Source: UBA6080 sp964607515 (GTDB lineage Bacteria; Fermentibacterota; Fermentibacteria; Fermentibacterales; JCC-6). Taken from it: 64,000 nt of DNA. This document shows positions 42,590 to 52,373 of this stretch, one piece after another. The notes below the pieces were generated by a model. The model had not been told where the DNA came from. It was given only the letters and a program-made list of their open reading frames with translations, and made no database searches. The first letter of the stretch is position 1. The number at the start of each line of letters is the position of its first letter. The stretch lies in contig CAZSKU010000005.1 of the NCBI GenBank assembly GCA_964607515.1, positions 57,195 through 121,194 of the forward strand, in the 5' to 3' direction. A program made the position numbers and the translations under genes.

Positions 42590-45271
42590 CCCCCCGGGGG
42601 ACGGCCCGGCTATCGGCTCCAGGTTTTCCCCGATGCCACCCGCGGAGAATACGAACCATCTGCCGGTGAAGTACCGCCCGGCGGCGCTCCGGACGTCTTC
42701 CGGCTCGAGTTCCGCGACCAGCCTGAGCCTTCGAAGGTCCCAGTCCAGGGGAAGCCCCATGGACTCGACCCGGGCCAGGTACTCCGCCAGGTCGCCGTAG
42801 GTGTCGAAGTTCAGAGCATGGGCCCCCATGGATCGGGACTGCTCCACCAGGAGCTCGATTTCCTCCACCCCCTCCCGGGCAAGCCGTTCGCACTCGTTCT
42901 GCACCGAACGGAGTGCCCGGGTGTTCATGGGGGCGCCGGTGGCGTAGGCCGCGGTGAAGACAGCGGTGCTTCCGAGGCCTGTGTACTGGGCGTCGCTGTA
43001 CCCCCAGACCGCGTAGGCCAGCCCCTGCTGTTCCCGGATGTACCGGCCCAGCCGGGAGGATATGCCCGAGCCCAGGATCCGCGAGGCCATGTCGAAAGCC
43101 GGTTCGTCGGGGGAGTTCAGCCCCGGTGCCGGGCACATCACAGCGGCGGCGGCCTGGATCCTTCCGGGAATGCTCACCGCCGCCGTGTCCCCGGGGACTT
43201 CCCGGAATCCGTACTCCTCGGGGGAGGGGAGGTCTTCCTCCGGCTCCGACCAGCCGGAGAAATTCAACTCGGCCAATTCCAGCGCTCGTTCCGGGGTGAT
43301 GTCGCCCACCACGGCGATAACGGTTTCCGAGGGCCTTACGCAGATCCGGCGGCACTCCCGCACGTCCGAATCGGTTATCCTGTTCAGGGTTTCTTCGGTC
43401 ACGATCCGGGCCGAGGCTTCCGTCTCGATTGTTCCGGCGGCCCTGGAGAAGACCATGCCCAAGGGTTCTTCCAGGGAGGTTCTGACCCATCCCGCCGCCC
43501 TGGACCTGGCGGCCTCGAAGTCCCCCGGCCTCATGGCGGGCCTGACCAGGACGTCCGCCGCGGAGAGGATAAGAACCTCGGCATCCCTGCTCAGCCCCCA
43601 TACGCTGCCCCAGGAGAAGACGTCGCCGGCGCCGATCCAGATGCCGGCGCCCAGGTCCTCCAGCCTCCTGTGGAACGAGGGGCGGTCCAGCGCCTCGGTG
43701 CCGCCCAGCATGGTTTCCACCGTGAGGGCGGCCAGTCCGGCCAGTTCCGGGGGGTTTCTCCGGTCTCCCATGGGGAAGGAGAACGCGATTTCGACAATGG
43801 GAAAGGTGTGATCCTCCCGGACCAGCAGGGTCAGCCCGTTCTCGAGGGTGAACCTGGCCACCCCTTCGGATACCGACTCCTCCGGGGGCGCCAGGTCTTC
43901 CGGATGTACGGTCAGCCCCTCCCAGTCCATGTCGTCCGGGGGGGCCAGTTCTCTGTGGATGTCCCCGCCGGTTTCCGAAGCGGGGGTTCCCCCCCCGGGA
44001 ACCAGCACCACGGTGGCCCTGTTCTCCCGGGAGAAGTACCGGGCCGCCGCATCTCTTACATCCTCCGGGGTCAGAGCCGAGAAGGACTCCAGGTATTTTT
44101 CATGGTACATGGGGTCGCCGGCCAGATTCCAGTAATAGGCCCGACGCCATGCCACGCCCACCGGGTTGTCCGAGGAAAGGATCTCATCAGCGGCGAACCT
44201 CTGCTTTATACCGGTCATCGTTTCTTCATCCAGAAGCGTCGTGGAAAGGCGCTCCAGCTCATCCAGAATCATCCGCTCCACTGAGTCGGGGTCCGCGCCT
44301 TCCTGAAGAACGGCGGCGATGATGAAGGGCGACGGGTCGATGCTTCCCGGGGCGCTGGCCCAGGCGCTGGAGGCCAGGCCGGGAAGCACCAGGCTGTTTT
44401 CAAGCCATGAGGTGCGTCCCGCGGAGAGGTAGGCGGCGATGAAATCCAGGGCGGGCATGTCCGGGCTGGTCTGTTCCGGGCCCTGAAAGCCTATCATCAA
44501 CCTGGCGCTCTCCGCGGGGAAGACTATTTCCTTCCTCACGGGGCCCTCCATGGGCGGATCCCCGGGAAGGCGCAGCTCCGGCGCGTACCCTTCCGGTATC
44601 CCTCCGAAATACTCCTCCGCGAGTTCCATGGCCTCCCGGGGGTCTATGTCGCCGGCGATGACCAGCACAGCGTTTCCAGGCTGATACCAGGAATTGTAGT
44701 AATTCCTTACCGCCCCGGCGGTGTAGGCGGAGATGGTTTCCCCGTAGCCGATGACCGGCCGCCGGTAGGGGTGGGCGGGGTGCATGATTTCTGACATGGC
44801 CTGCCATATCGCCTGGTCCGGGCTGTCCTGCCCAAGCCTCCACTCGTCCAGGACCACTCCGATCTCCTCCGCCACAGTGGCGGAATCCATCGGGCAGTTC
44901 CTCATCCTGTCGCTTTCTATGGCCAGCGCCTCGGCGAGCCTGTCCGCTGGAAAGTTCAGGTAGTAGGTGGTCTGGTCCTGTCCGGTGCCGCCGTTCGCAT
45001 TTCCGCCGTTCTTCTTCACTATCTGCCAGAACGTGGTGCTTGGCATGGAGGGGGTGCCGTTGAACAGCATGTGTTCGGTGAAGTGGCTGATTCCCGCCAG
45101 ATCGTCGGTCTCGTTCCGGGCGCCCACCCGGTACTGGATAACCACGGCGACGGATCTGGTGTAGCCCATCTCCTCCGTGACGACCGTGAGGCCGTTGGAC
45201 AATGTGGCCACCTCGGGAACGGCGAATACGGGAAAAACGGTTAGAAAGAAGCACAGCAAAGCGTATTTCAC
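42557..45271 (-). CDS. Secreted M16 zinc peptidase (two-domain, pitrilysin-like)
   Basis: 904 residues with signal peptide MKYALLCFFLTVFPVFA. The inverted zinc motif HFTEHMLFNGT gives HxxEH, with the third ligand Glu in VGVVLDEW-type sequence (EIGVVLDEWRLG). The second half repeats the fold (FTLENGLTLLVREDHTF, then MGDRRNPPELAGLAALTVE) without the zinc motif, as usual in the inactive half. GTG start at 45271 with GAGGAG upstream. Probably degrades peptides in the periplasm. Divergent from pyrG. Confidence 0.93.
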   Translation of the reverse strand: MKYALLCFFLTVFPVFAVPEVATLSNGLTVVTEEMGYTRSVAVVIQYRVGARNETDDLAGISHFTEHMLFNGTPSMPSTTFWQIVKKNGGNANGGTGQDQTTYYLNFPADRLAEALAIESDRMRNCPMDSATVAEEIGVVLDEWRLGQDSPDQAIWQAMSEIMHPAHPYRRPVIGYGETISAYTAGAVRNYYNSWYQPGNAVLVIAGDIDPREAMELAEEYFGGIPEGYAPELRLPGDPPMEGPVRKEIVFPAESARLMIGFQGPEQTSPDMPALDFIAAYLSAGRTSWLENSLVLPGLASSAWASAPGSIDPSPFIIAAVLQEGADPDSVERMILDELERLSTTLLDEETMTGIKQRFAADEILSSDNPVGVAWRRAYYWNLAGDPMYHEKYLESFSALTPEDVRDAAARYFSRENRATVVLVPGGGTPASETGGDIHRELAPPDDMDWEGLTVHPEDLAPPEESVSEGVARFTLENGLTLLVREDHTFPIVEIAFSFPMGDRRNPPELAGLAALTVETMLGGTEALDRPSFHRRLEDLGAGIWIGAGDVFSWGSVWGLSRDAEVLILSAADVLVRPAMRPGDFEAARSRAAGWVRTSLEEPLGMVFSRAAGTIETEASARIVTEETLNRITDSDVRECRRICVRPSETVIAVVGDITPERALELAELNFSGWSEPEEDLPSPEEYGFREVPGDTAAVSIPGRIQAAAAVMCPAPGLNSPDEPAFDMASRILGSGISSRLGRYIREQQGLAYAVWGYSDAQYTGLGSTAVFTAAYATGAPMNTRALRSVQNECERLAREGVEEIELLVEQSRSMGAHALNFDTYGDLAEYLARVESMGLPLDWDLRRLRLVAELEPEDVRSAAGRYFTGRWFVFSAGGIGENLEPIAGPSPGGSAAGEVSPVP

Positions 45272-45323
45272 GGGGAACTCCTCGCTTTGTTCTCAGGGTC
45301 TTCCATACTCGGCCGAATATATG

Positions 45324-45341
45324 AACGCGGCTGTCCGCGTT
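45324..45341. repeat. 18-bp perfect inverted repeat in the M16/pyrG divergent promoter region
   Basis: AACGCGG, CTGT, CCGCGTT: a 7-bp perfect dyad in the 132-base space between the M16 and pyrG start codons. TATATT hexamers occur on either side (45356-45361 on the plus strand; an ATATAT at 45318-45322 on the other side), so it sits where an operator would. Confidence 0.5.
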
Positions 45342-45403
45342 GCTCCCGGACCGGCTATATTCTTCTTTTGGGGAGTGTTTCCGAAAGTCCGAAAGGGAGG
45401 GCC

Positions 45404-47017
45404 ATGGCCGGGGAAGCGAGGCATATCTTCATCACCGGGGGGGTGGTCTCCTCCCTGGGCAAGGGCATCACCGCGGCATCCATAGCGCTGCTTCTGAAGC
45501 AGCGGGGCTACAGCGTCTTCCTGCAGAAACTCGACCCCTACATCAACGTGGACCCCGGCACCATGTCCCCCTACCAGCACGGGGAGGTCTTCGTCACCGA
45601 CGACGGCGCCGAGACAGACCTGGACCTGGGACACTACGAGAGGTTCGCCGGGGTGACCTGCACCCGGCAGAGCAACTTCACCACCGGTCGGATCTACTCC
45701 TCGGTCATTCGACGGGAGAGGGAGGGAGGCTACCTGGGTGGAACCGTCCAGGTGGTTCCCCACATCACCGACGAGATCAAGAAGGCGATACTTGACTGCC
45801 GCGCCACCGGAGCCGACATCGTACTGACCGAGATCGGCGGCACCACCGGAGACATCGAGTCCAGCCCGTTCCTGGAGGCGCTCAGGCAGCTCAGGCACGA
45901 GCTGGGGCAGGGCAGGTCCCTGTTCGTCCACCTCACCCTGGTTCCGTACCTGAGCGCCAGCGGGGAACTGAAGACGAAGCCTGCACAGCAGTCCTCCGGA
46001 GTCCTTCGAAGCATAGGAATCATCCCCGACGTGATCATCTGCCGCACCGAGGTCCCCATGAAAGAGGAGCATTTCCAGAAGCTGAGCCTCTTCTGCAACG
46101 TGGAGCGCCGGGCCGTAATCGAGGAAACCGATGTAAGGAATTCCATCTACGAGGTTCCCGGCGAGCTCGCCCGCCAGGGGCTGGATACCCTCGTCCTTGA
46201 GAAGATGGGCCTTCCGCCGGGGAAACTGGATCTTTCCGACTGGGAAAAAATGGTGGATCGGGCGGTGACCCCTCCCGGCCCACGGGTCGAGATCGCCGTG
46301 GTGGGCAAGTACATGGCCCTGAGGGACGCCTACAAGTCCATATTCGAAGCCCTGAGCCACGGCGCCATCGCCAACGGACTGGGGCTGAAGCTCAGATGCA
46401 TCGAGAGCGAGGATCTGAACCCCTCCTCCGCCGAGGAGATCCTCCGGGGTGTCCGGGGGGTTCTGGTGCCCGGAGGGTTCGGTTACCGGGGGCTGGAGGG
46501 GAAGATCGAGGCCGTAAGGTATGCCCGGGAGAAAAAGGTTCCCTTCCTGGGGATATGCCTCGGAATGCAGTGCGCGGTGATCGAGACGGCCAGGAACCTG
46601 GCGGGGCTGAAAGGCGCCAACAGCTCCGAGTTCGCCCCGGATTCCCCCCATCCGGTCATCGACCTGATGGAGCAGCAGAGGGGAATTGCGGACATGGGAG
46701 GAACCATGCGGCTGGGTTCGTACCCCTGCGTTCTCCGGGAAGGTTCCCTGGCGTCGGAAGTCTACCGGGGCGTTCACGTCGATGAGAGGCACAGGCACAG
46801 GTTCGAGTTCAACAACAGGTACCGGGAAACCCTGGCGGCGGCCGGTCTTTCGCTCTGCGGCCTCTCCCCCGACGGAAGCCTGGTGGAGGTGGTGGAAAGG
46901 CCCGATCATCCCTGGTTCATAGCGTGCCAGTACCATCCCGAGTTCAAGTCCCGCCCCCTGGCTCCCCATCCCCTCTTCGCCGGCTTCGTGGGGGCGGCGG
47001 GAAGAACCCCGGAATGA
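45404..47017 (+). CDS. pyrG: CTP synthase
   Basis: 537 residues, normal length. Synthetase domain: HIFITGGVVSSLGKGITAAS, LDPYINVDPGTMSPYQHGEV, CRTEVPM. Glutaminase domain: VPGGFGYRG, nucleophile Cys in GICLGMQ, and catalytic YHPEF near the end. Makes CTP from UTP with glutamine. Start ATG 45404 has AAAGGGAGG upstream; an in-frame ATG at 45287 is rejected. The stop overlaps the purF start. Confidence 0.98.
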   Translation: MAGEARHIFITGGVVSSLGKGITAASIALLLKQRGYSVFLQKLDPYINVDPGTMSPYQHGEVFVTDDGAETDLDLGHYERFAGVTCTRQSNFTTGRIYSSVIRREREGGYLGGTVQVVPHITDEIKKAILDCRATGADIVLTEIGGTTGDIESSPFLEALRQLRHELGQGRSLFVHLTLVPYLSASGELKTKPAQQSSGVLRSIGIIPDVIICRTEVPMKEEHFQKLSLFCNVERRAVIEETDVRNSIYEVPGELARQGLDTLVLEKMGLPPGKLDLSDWEKMVDRAVTPPGPRVEIAVVGKYMALRDAYKSIFEALSHGAIANGLGLKLRCIESEDLNPSSAEEILRGVRGVLVPGGFGYRGLEGKIEAVRYAREKKVPFLGICLGMQCAVIETARNLAGLKGANSSEFAPDSPHPVIDLMEQQRGIADMGGTMRLGSYPCVLREGSLASEVYRGVHVDERHRHRFEFNNRYRETLAAAGLSLCGLSPDGSLVEVVERPDHPWFIACQYHPEFKSRPLAPHPLFAGFVGAAGRTPE

Positions 47018-48456
47018 GCCGCCCCGGGGAATACTGCGGGCTCTGCGGCGTTACCGGAAGCCGAACCGCTCCGGCGGCCCTGGTGGCGGAGGGCCTGTTC
47101 GCCCAGCAGCATCGGGGGCAGGAGGCCGCCGGAGTGGCGGCCCTGACGGACGACCGGCGGATATTGCTACACAAGCGCAGGGGTCTGGTTTCCGAGGCGA
47201 TGGCCGACGCTCCGGAAACGCTCTTCGAAGGCTCGGTGAAAACCGCCATCGGCCATGTAAGGTACGGAACCTTCGGCGGCGACGATCTTCTCAACGCTCA
47301 GCCAATACTGGTGAACATGGCGGGGATTCCGGTGGCCATCGCCCACAACGGAACCATCAGCAACGCCGGCAGCATCCGCCGGGACCTGCAGCGGAAGGGC
47401 CACATTCTGCAGACCAGGACGGACACCGAAATCGTGCTTCACCTCATGAGCCGAGAGCTGGAGCAGAACAACTACAACATAAGGCGCTGCTTCGAGATAG
47501 CCCTTTCGAAACTCGAGGGAGCGTTCTGTCTGCTCCTGCTCACCCCGGAAGGGATGTACGCCGTCAGGGATCCCCTGGGATTCAGGCCCCTGAGCCTGGG
47601 ACGGATACCCGACGGGGGCTGGGTGGTGGCCAGCGAATCCATCGCCTTCTCAATGACCGGGGCGGAGTACGTCCGGGAGATCAGGGCCGGGGAGATAGTC
47701 TTCTTTTCCATGGACGGCTCCCAGCCCTCCGCCGACTGGTTCGACGGGGAGGCGGAGCTCTTCCAAGCCGGCGACAGGATGGCCCAGTGCATCTTCGAGC
47801 ACGTCTACTTCGCCAGACCCGGAAGCATGGTCTTCGGCGACAGCGTTTACCGGGTCAGGCTCGAAATGGGCAGACAGCTTGCCCGGGAGCACCCCGCCGA
47901 CTGCGACATGGTCATGCCTGTTCCGGACAGCGGGATGTTCGCCGCCATGGGCTATTCCAGGGAACTGGGGGTGAACCTTGACATGGGATTCACCAGGAAC
48001 CACTACGTGGGAAGAACCTTCATAGACCCCGGTCAGGCGGCCCGACCTTCGATGGTGATGAGAAAGCTTCAGCCGATTCCCGATGCGGTGGCCGGCAGAA
48101 GGATCTGCGTGGTGGAGGACAGCATCGTCAGGGGGACCACCAGCAGAACCCGGATCAATGCCCTCCGGGAGGCCGGCGCCCGGGAGGTGCACATGCGGGT
48201 GAGCTGCCCGCCCCACCGGCACGCCTGCTACTTCGGCATAGACTTCCCCCGGCAGGAGAAGCTCATCGCCTACAACAGAAGCGTTTCGGAAGTGGCCCGG
48301 ATCCTGGGGCTGGACAGCCTGGCCTACCTCTCGGTGGAGGGAATGCTCTCCTGCGTCCGTGCCCACGACACCCGGCACTACTGCACGGCCTGCTTCACCG
48401 GCGATTATCCGGTACTTCCCCCCTCCGACGGCATACCCGGCAAGGAGGGCCAGTGA
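47014..48456 (+). CDS. purF: Amidophosphoribosyltransferase
   Basis: 480 residues; first committed step of de novo purine synthesis (PRPP plus glutamine). A seven-residue propeptide precedes CGLCGVTG, whose first Cys is the N-terminal nucleophile after cleavage. FAQQHRGQEAAGVA and the PRPP loop VVEDSIVRGTTS are typical. The iron-sulfur type of Bacillus is indicated by Cys residues in HRHACYFGIDFP and HYCTACFTGDYP. ATGA overlap with pyrG; GTGA overlap with guaA. Confidence 0.97.
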   Translation: MSRPGEYCGLCGVTGSRTAPAALVAEGLFAQQHRGQEAAGVAALTDDRRILLHKRRGLVSEAMADAPETLFEGSVKTAIGHVRYGTFGGDDLLNAQPILVNMAGIPVAIAHNGTISNAGSIRRDLQRKGHILQTRTDTEIVLHLMSRELEQNNYNIRRCFEIALSKLEGAFCLLLLTPEGMYAVRDPLGFRPLSLGRIPDGGWVVASESIAFSMTGAEYVREIRAGEIVFFSMDGSQPSADWFDGEAELFQAGDRMAQCIFEHVYFARPGSMVFGDSVYRVRLEMGRQLAREHPADCDMVMPVPDSGMFAAMGYSRELGVNLDMGFTRNHYVGRTFIDPGQAARPSMVMRKLQPIPDAVAGRRICVVEDSIVRGTTSRTRINALREAGAREVHMRVSCPPHRHACYFGIDFPRQEKLIAYNRSVSEVARILGLDSLAYLSVEGMLSCVRAHDTRHYCTACFTGDYPVLPPSDGIPGKEGQ

Positions 48457-49994
48457 TCCCCGGCGGTGTGGCCATTCTGGACTTCGGAAGCCAGTACTCC
48501 CAGCTGATAGCCCGGCGGATCAGGGAACTGGGGGTTTACTGCGAGCTTCTTCCCGGAGACGCTCCCATGGAGCGGATCACGGGGATGCGACCCGGTGCTC
48601 TGGTCCTTTCGGGAAGCCCCTACAGCGTGTACGCCCCCGGGGCCCCCCGGCCGGATCCCGGAGTTCTCCAGTCGGAGCTTCCCGTGCTGGGTGTCTGCTA
48701 CGGGATGCAGCTCCTGGCGCACCTGTCCGGAGGCCGGGTGGAGGGAGGACATCACAGGGAGTTCGGCCCTGCAGGAATCTTTCCCTCCGGTGACAGCGTG
48801 CTCTTCCGGGGACAGGCGCCGGGGCTTCTGGCCTGGATGAGCCATGGAGACCGGGTCACCGGGCTGCCCCCCGGCTACGCCGTAGCCGCCTCCACGGAAC
48901 TTCTTCCCATAGCGGCCATGGAAAACCCTTCGGCCAAGCGCTACGGGGTTCAGTTCCACCCCGAGGTCAACCACACGGTCTTCGGAGTCGAGTTCCTTCG
49001 AAGATTCCTTTTCGATGTGGCCGGGCTCGAGCCAGGCTGGAACATGAAGGCCTACGCCGAGGAGGCCTCCCGGACGATACGCCGGATGCTGGGACCCGAC
49101 GGGCGGGTGATCCTCGGGCTCTCCGGCGGCGTGGACAGCTCCGTCGTGGCGGCTCTTCTCCACCGGGCCGTTCCCGGCAGGTTCACTCCTATCTTCATTG
49201 ACAACGGCCTTCTGAGGGAAGGCGAACGGGCCCAGGTGGAGGAAACCTTCCGGGACCATTTCGGCATGCCCCTGGTAGTCATGGACGGTTCCGACCGTTT
49301 CCTCGGGGAGCTGCAGGGGGTGGACGATCCCGAGGCCAAGAGGAAGATCATCGGCAGGGTTTTCATAGAGCTGTTCGAAAAGGCCGCATCCGATGTCCGG
49401 GGAGCCACGCACCTGGCCCAGGGAACCCTGTATCCCGACGTCATCGAGAGCGTGAGCTTCCGGGGGCCCTCGGCCACCATCAAGAGCCATCACAACGTGG
49501 GGGGACTGCCGGAGAAGATGCACCTCAAACTCCTGGAACCCCTCAGGGAACTTTTCAAGGACGAGGTTCGGGAACTTGGCCGTGAGCTGGGACTTCCCGG
49601 ACACATGGTTGACAGGCACCCCTTCCCGGGCCCAGGGCTGGCTGTACGCATCCTGGGCCCGGTGAACCGGGAGGATCTTGACCTTCTGAGGAAGGTGGAT
49701 TCGGTGTTCATCGGCTACCTTCGGAACAACGACCTGTACCGCGAGATCTGGCAGGCCTTCGCGGTCCTGCTTCCCGTGAGGACGGTGGGGGTCATGGGCG
49801 ACGAGAGGACCTACCACCGGGTCGCCGCTCTCCGGGCGGTCACAAGCACCGACGGCATGACCGCCGACTGGTACCGGATGGCCCCTGACCACATGGCAAG
49901 GCTGGCCAGCGAAATCGTCAACCGGGTTCCGGGTGTGAGCCGGGTGGTGTACGACATCTCCTCGAAGCCGCCGGCCACGATCGAGTGGGAATGA
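48453..49994 (+). CDS. guaA: GMP synthase (glutamine-hydrolysing)
   Basis: 513 residues; aminates XMP to GMP, directly following guaB in the pathway. Glutaminase: ILDFGSQYSQLIARRIRELG, nucleophile Cys in GVCYGMQ, VQFHPEV. ATP pyrophosphatase: P-loop ILGLSGGVDSS; dimer domain RHPFPGPGLAVRILG and the C-terminal VYDISSKPPATIEWE. GTG start inside the purF stop. Confidence 0.98.
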   Translation: MIPGGVAILDFGSQYSQLIARRIRELGVYCELLPGDAPMERITGMRPGALVLSGSPYSVYAPGAPRPDPGVLQSELPVLGVCYGMQLLAHLSGGRVEGGHHREFGPAGIFPSGDSVLFRGQAPGLLAWMSHGDRVTGLPPGYAVAASTELLPIAAMENPSAKRYGVQFHPEVNHTVFGVEFLRRFLFDVAGLEPGWNMKAYAEEASRTIRRMLGPDGRVILGLSGGVDSSVVAALLHRAVPGRFTPIFIDNGLLREGERAQVEETFRDHFGMPLVVMDGSDRFLGELQGVDDPEAKRKIIGRVFIELFEKAASDVRGATHLAQGTLYPDVIESVSFRGPSATIKSHHNVGGLPEKMHLKLLEPLRELFKDEVRELGRELGLPGHMVDRHPFPGPGLAVRILGPVNREDLDLLRKVDSVFIGYLRNNDLYREIWQAFAVLLPVRTVGVMGDERTYHRVAALRAVTSTDGMTADWYRMAPDHMARLASEIVNRVPGVSRVVYDISSKPPATIEWE

Positions 49995-50686
49995 CCGGGA
50001 CCCTGGTGAACACCGCCGCGGTGCTGGCGGGGGGTACCCTGGGAAGTCTTCTGGGCTCCCGGTTTCCAGGGCGCATTCAGCAGACCGTCATGCAGGCCAT
50101 CGGTCTCTTCACCATAGTCATGGGGGCGGGGATGTTCCTGGAGGCGGCCAACGTCCTGGCGGTGCTGGGAGGCATCATTTCCGGGGGCGTCATCGGCGAA
50201 GCCCTTCGGCTGGAGGACAGGCTCCAGACCCTGGGCGATAGGCTGAAAACCGGATGCGCCGCGGTCCCTTTCCTCACCAGGGGAGATTTCACCCGGGGCT
50301 TCGTGACCGCGGGCCTGGTTTTCTGCGTGGGTCCTATGACCGTGGTGGGCTCCATGCAGGACGGTCTTCGGGGGGATCCCTCCCTGCTGATAATGAAGAG
50401 CGCCCTGGATTTCTTCGCGGGGATGTCCTTCGCCGCCGCCATGGGCATGGGAGTGGCCTTCGCCGGGGTGATAGTACTCCTCTTCCAGGGCGGGCTAACC
50501 CTGGGGGCCTCGGCTTTGTCCGGAATTCTCAGCGAAGCCATGGTGGCGGATATGACCGCCGCCGGCGGGGTTATCCTGGTGGGGCTCGGGCTCATTCTTC
50601 TGGACGTGCGCAGGGTGAAGGCCGCCAACCTGTTGCCCGCCCTTGTCACGGCTCCCGCCCTCACAGCCCTTGCGGCGTCCCTGTAA
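49991..50686 (+). CDS. DUF554 membrane protein (YdfK-like)
   Basis: 231 residues, about six hydrophobic segments. NTAAVLAGGTLGSLLGSRFP, QAIGLFTIVMGAGM and FVTAGLVFCVGPMTVVGSMQ are the DUF554 signature. ATG 49991 overlaps the guaA stop; GTG 49985 is the alternative. Function of the family unknown, possibly transport. Confidence 0.9.
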   Translation: MTGTLVNTAAVLAGGTLGSLLGSRFPGRIQQTVMQAIGLFTIVMGAGMFLEAANVLAVLGGIISGGVIGEALRLEDRLQTLGDRLKTGCAAVPFLTRGDFTRGFVTAGLVFCVGPMTVVGSMQDGLRGDPSLLIMKSALDFFAGMSFAAAMGMGVAFAGVIVLLFQGGLTLGASALSGILSEAMVADMTAAGGVILVGLGLILLDVRRVKAANLLPALVTAPALTALAASL

Positions 50687-50734
50687 AACACCGATTGTTT
50701 ACTGGTTCAAAGGCGAACAACCCGGGAGGTTACC

Positions 50735-51394
50735 ATGAAAGTTCTAGTTCATGCTGCTGTTCTGACGATTCTGGCCATGTCGGTCTCATGTGGCGACGAC
50801 GATCCCTTCAACCCCGGCCAGAACGACGATTCCCGCTACTACCCCCTGGCGGTTGGCAACACCTGGAATTACAGCCGGATCGGATCCTTCAACGTTGACT
50901 CCCTTAGCTACACCGTCACCGGAGCCTCCACCGTGAGGATACTGGGAACAGCCGAACATTCCGGCGGGTTCGAAGTCTTCCTGGAGGAGACCGTCGTTGC
51001 GGACACCATCCAGGGGCTCACGGTGATCAACTCCATCGACACGAGCTATATCAGGGTCACTACCGAGGGCTTTTTCGGATACCCGGGTCTCGGGAGCGCC
51101 GATTCCAGCTGGACCGTGCCCTTCCCCCTGGTGTCGGGCATGGTATGGATGTTCCAGACGGAGCCCGAGGTGACCGGCGAGATCCTCAGCCTGTCCGCCA
51201 CGGTGACGGTTCCCGGCGGCACCTTCGACGAGTGCGCGGAGATGCGCACCACCTGGCTGGAGGGGGGAAACCTGGTGAACACCACAGACTACGCGCCCAA
51301 CGTTGGTATGGTCAGGAACGTCTACAGCCAGGGCGCGGGGCAGTTCACCACCGAAGTCACCAGCAGGCTTACCGGCTACCAGCTGACCCCCTGA
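50735..51394 (+). CDS. Lipoprotein of unknown function
   Basis: 219 residues. Lipobox in LAMSVSCG, then an acidic linker DDDPFNPGQNDD. The domain starts YYPLAVGNTWNYS, a sequence common in bacterial lipoproteins with a small beta-barrel, and ends with APNVGMVRNVYSQGAGQFTT, the matching final strand. Preceded by GGAGGTTACC. Partners unknown. Confidence 0.8.
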   Translation: MKVLVHAAVLTILAMSVSCGDDDPFNPGQNDDSRYYPLAVGNTWNYSRIGSFNVDSLSYTVTGASTVRILGTAEHSGGFEVFLEETVVADTIQGLTVINSIDTSYIRVTTEGFFGYPGLGSADSSWTVPFPLVSGMVWMFQTEPEVTGEILSLSATVTVPGGTFDECAEMRTTWLEGGNLVNTTDYAPNVGMVRNVYSQGAGQFTTEVTSRLTGYQLTP

Positions 51395-51410
51395 GAAACA
51401 ACGCTCCGGA

Positions 51411-52373
51411 ATGATCCGCAGGGCCGGAAAACTCCTTCCGAACCGGGACTACCTGGGAATTCTCACCGGCGCGGTGCTCTTCGGGATAGCCTACTCCTGG
51501 TTCCTGATGCCGTTCCGGGTATCCCCGGGCGGGGTGGCGGGGCTCGCCCAGATTCTCTACCACTTCACCGGCATTCGGGAGAGTCTGTGGATGTTTGGTT
51601 TCAACATCCCGCTGTTCATTCTTGGATACTTCCAGGTGGGCCGTCAGTTCGGCGTGCGAAGCTTCGCCGGAATGATGCTGTCCAACGGGGCCTGCTGGCT
51701 CTTCGCCCCGGAAAGGCTTTCCTTCGTTCCCGGTTTCAGCAACTTCGTCCACAACGTGGCCGCCCCGGGGGAGCTGCCCAGGCTGGCGGTGCTCTTTTCC
51801 GGCGGCGGCGAGATGGACATTCTGCTGGCATCCGTTGCCGGGTCCTCCCTGCTGGGGATATCCCTGGGGCTGATCTTCCGGTTCCGGGGGTCCACCGGCG
51901 GGACGGACATTCCGGTGGCCATGCTGAAGAAGTACGCCGGGGTAACCATTTCCACGGGGTACTGGATGGTGGAGAGCGTGATAATCCTTCTCGTGGGGCT
52001 GGTCTTCGGCGATGCCAGGCTGGTGATCTGGGCGTACCTCAACCTCTTCCTCACCACGAAGATGACCGACTTCTCCGCCGAGGGCATGCCCTTCGTGAAG
52101 GCGGTCTTCATCATAAGCGACCGGTCCGAGGACATCCGGGAAGCCATCTTCCGGCACCTGGACCGGGGAGTCACCTTCCTGAAGGGGCAGGGTGGCTACG
52201 ACCGGCGGGAGCGTGACGTCATCTACGTCTGCGTGCACCGGCGGCAGGTGATGGTGCTTCAGAAACTGGTGAAGGACATAGACCCGGACGCCTTCATGGT
52301 GCTCCACGACGCCTACGACGTAATGGGGTACGGTTTCCGGAAGCGAACAATAGACTACTCGGATGTTGATTGA
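51411..52373 (+). CDS. YitT family membrane protein (DUF161-DUF2179)
   Basis: 320 residues. The membrane half has the YSWFLMPFRVSPGGVAGLAQ signature and GGTDIPVAMLKKY; the soluble DUF2179 end has AVFIISDRSEDIREAIF, RGVTFLKGQGGYDRRERDVI and a VMGYGF ending. Function unknown. It overlaps tatD by 11 bases. Confidence 0.93.
   Translation: MIRRAGKLLPNRDYLGILTGAVLFGIAYSWFLMPFRVSPGGVAGLAQILYHFTGIRESLWMFGFNIPLFILGYFQVGRQFGVRSFAGMMLSNGACWLFAPERLSFVPGFSNFVHNVAAPGELPRLAVLFSGGGEMDILLASVAGSSLLGISLGLIFRFRGSTGGTDIPVAMLKKYAGVTISTGYWMVESVIILLVGLVFGDARLVIWAYLNLFLTTKMTDFSAEGMPFVKAVFIISDRSEDIREAIFRHLDRGVTFLKGQGGYDRRERDVIYVCVHRRQVMVLQKLVKDIDPDAFMVLHDAYDVMGYGFRKRTIDYSDVD

Noticed and set aside
45293..46969. 558-codon minus-strand frame under pyrG
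   Set aside because: Antisense of an unmistakable CTP synthase; no recognisable domain.
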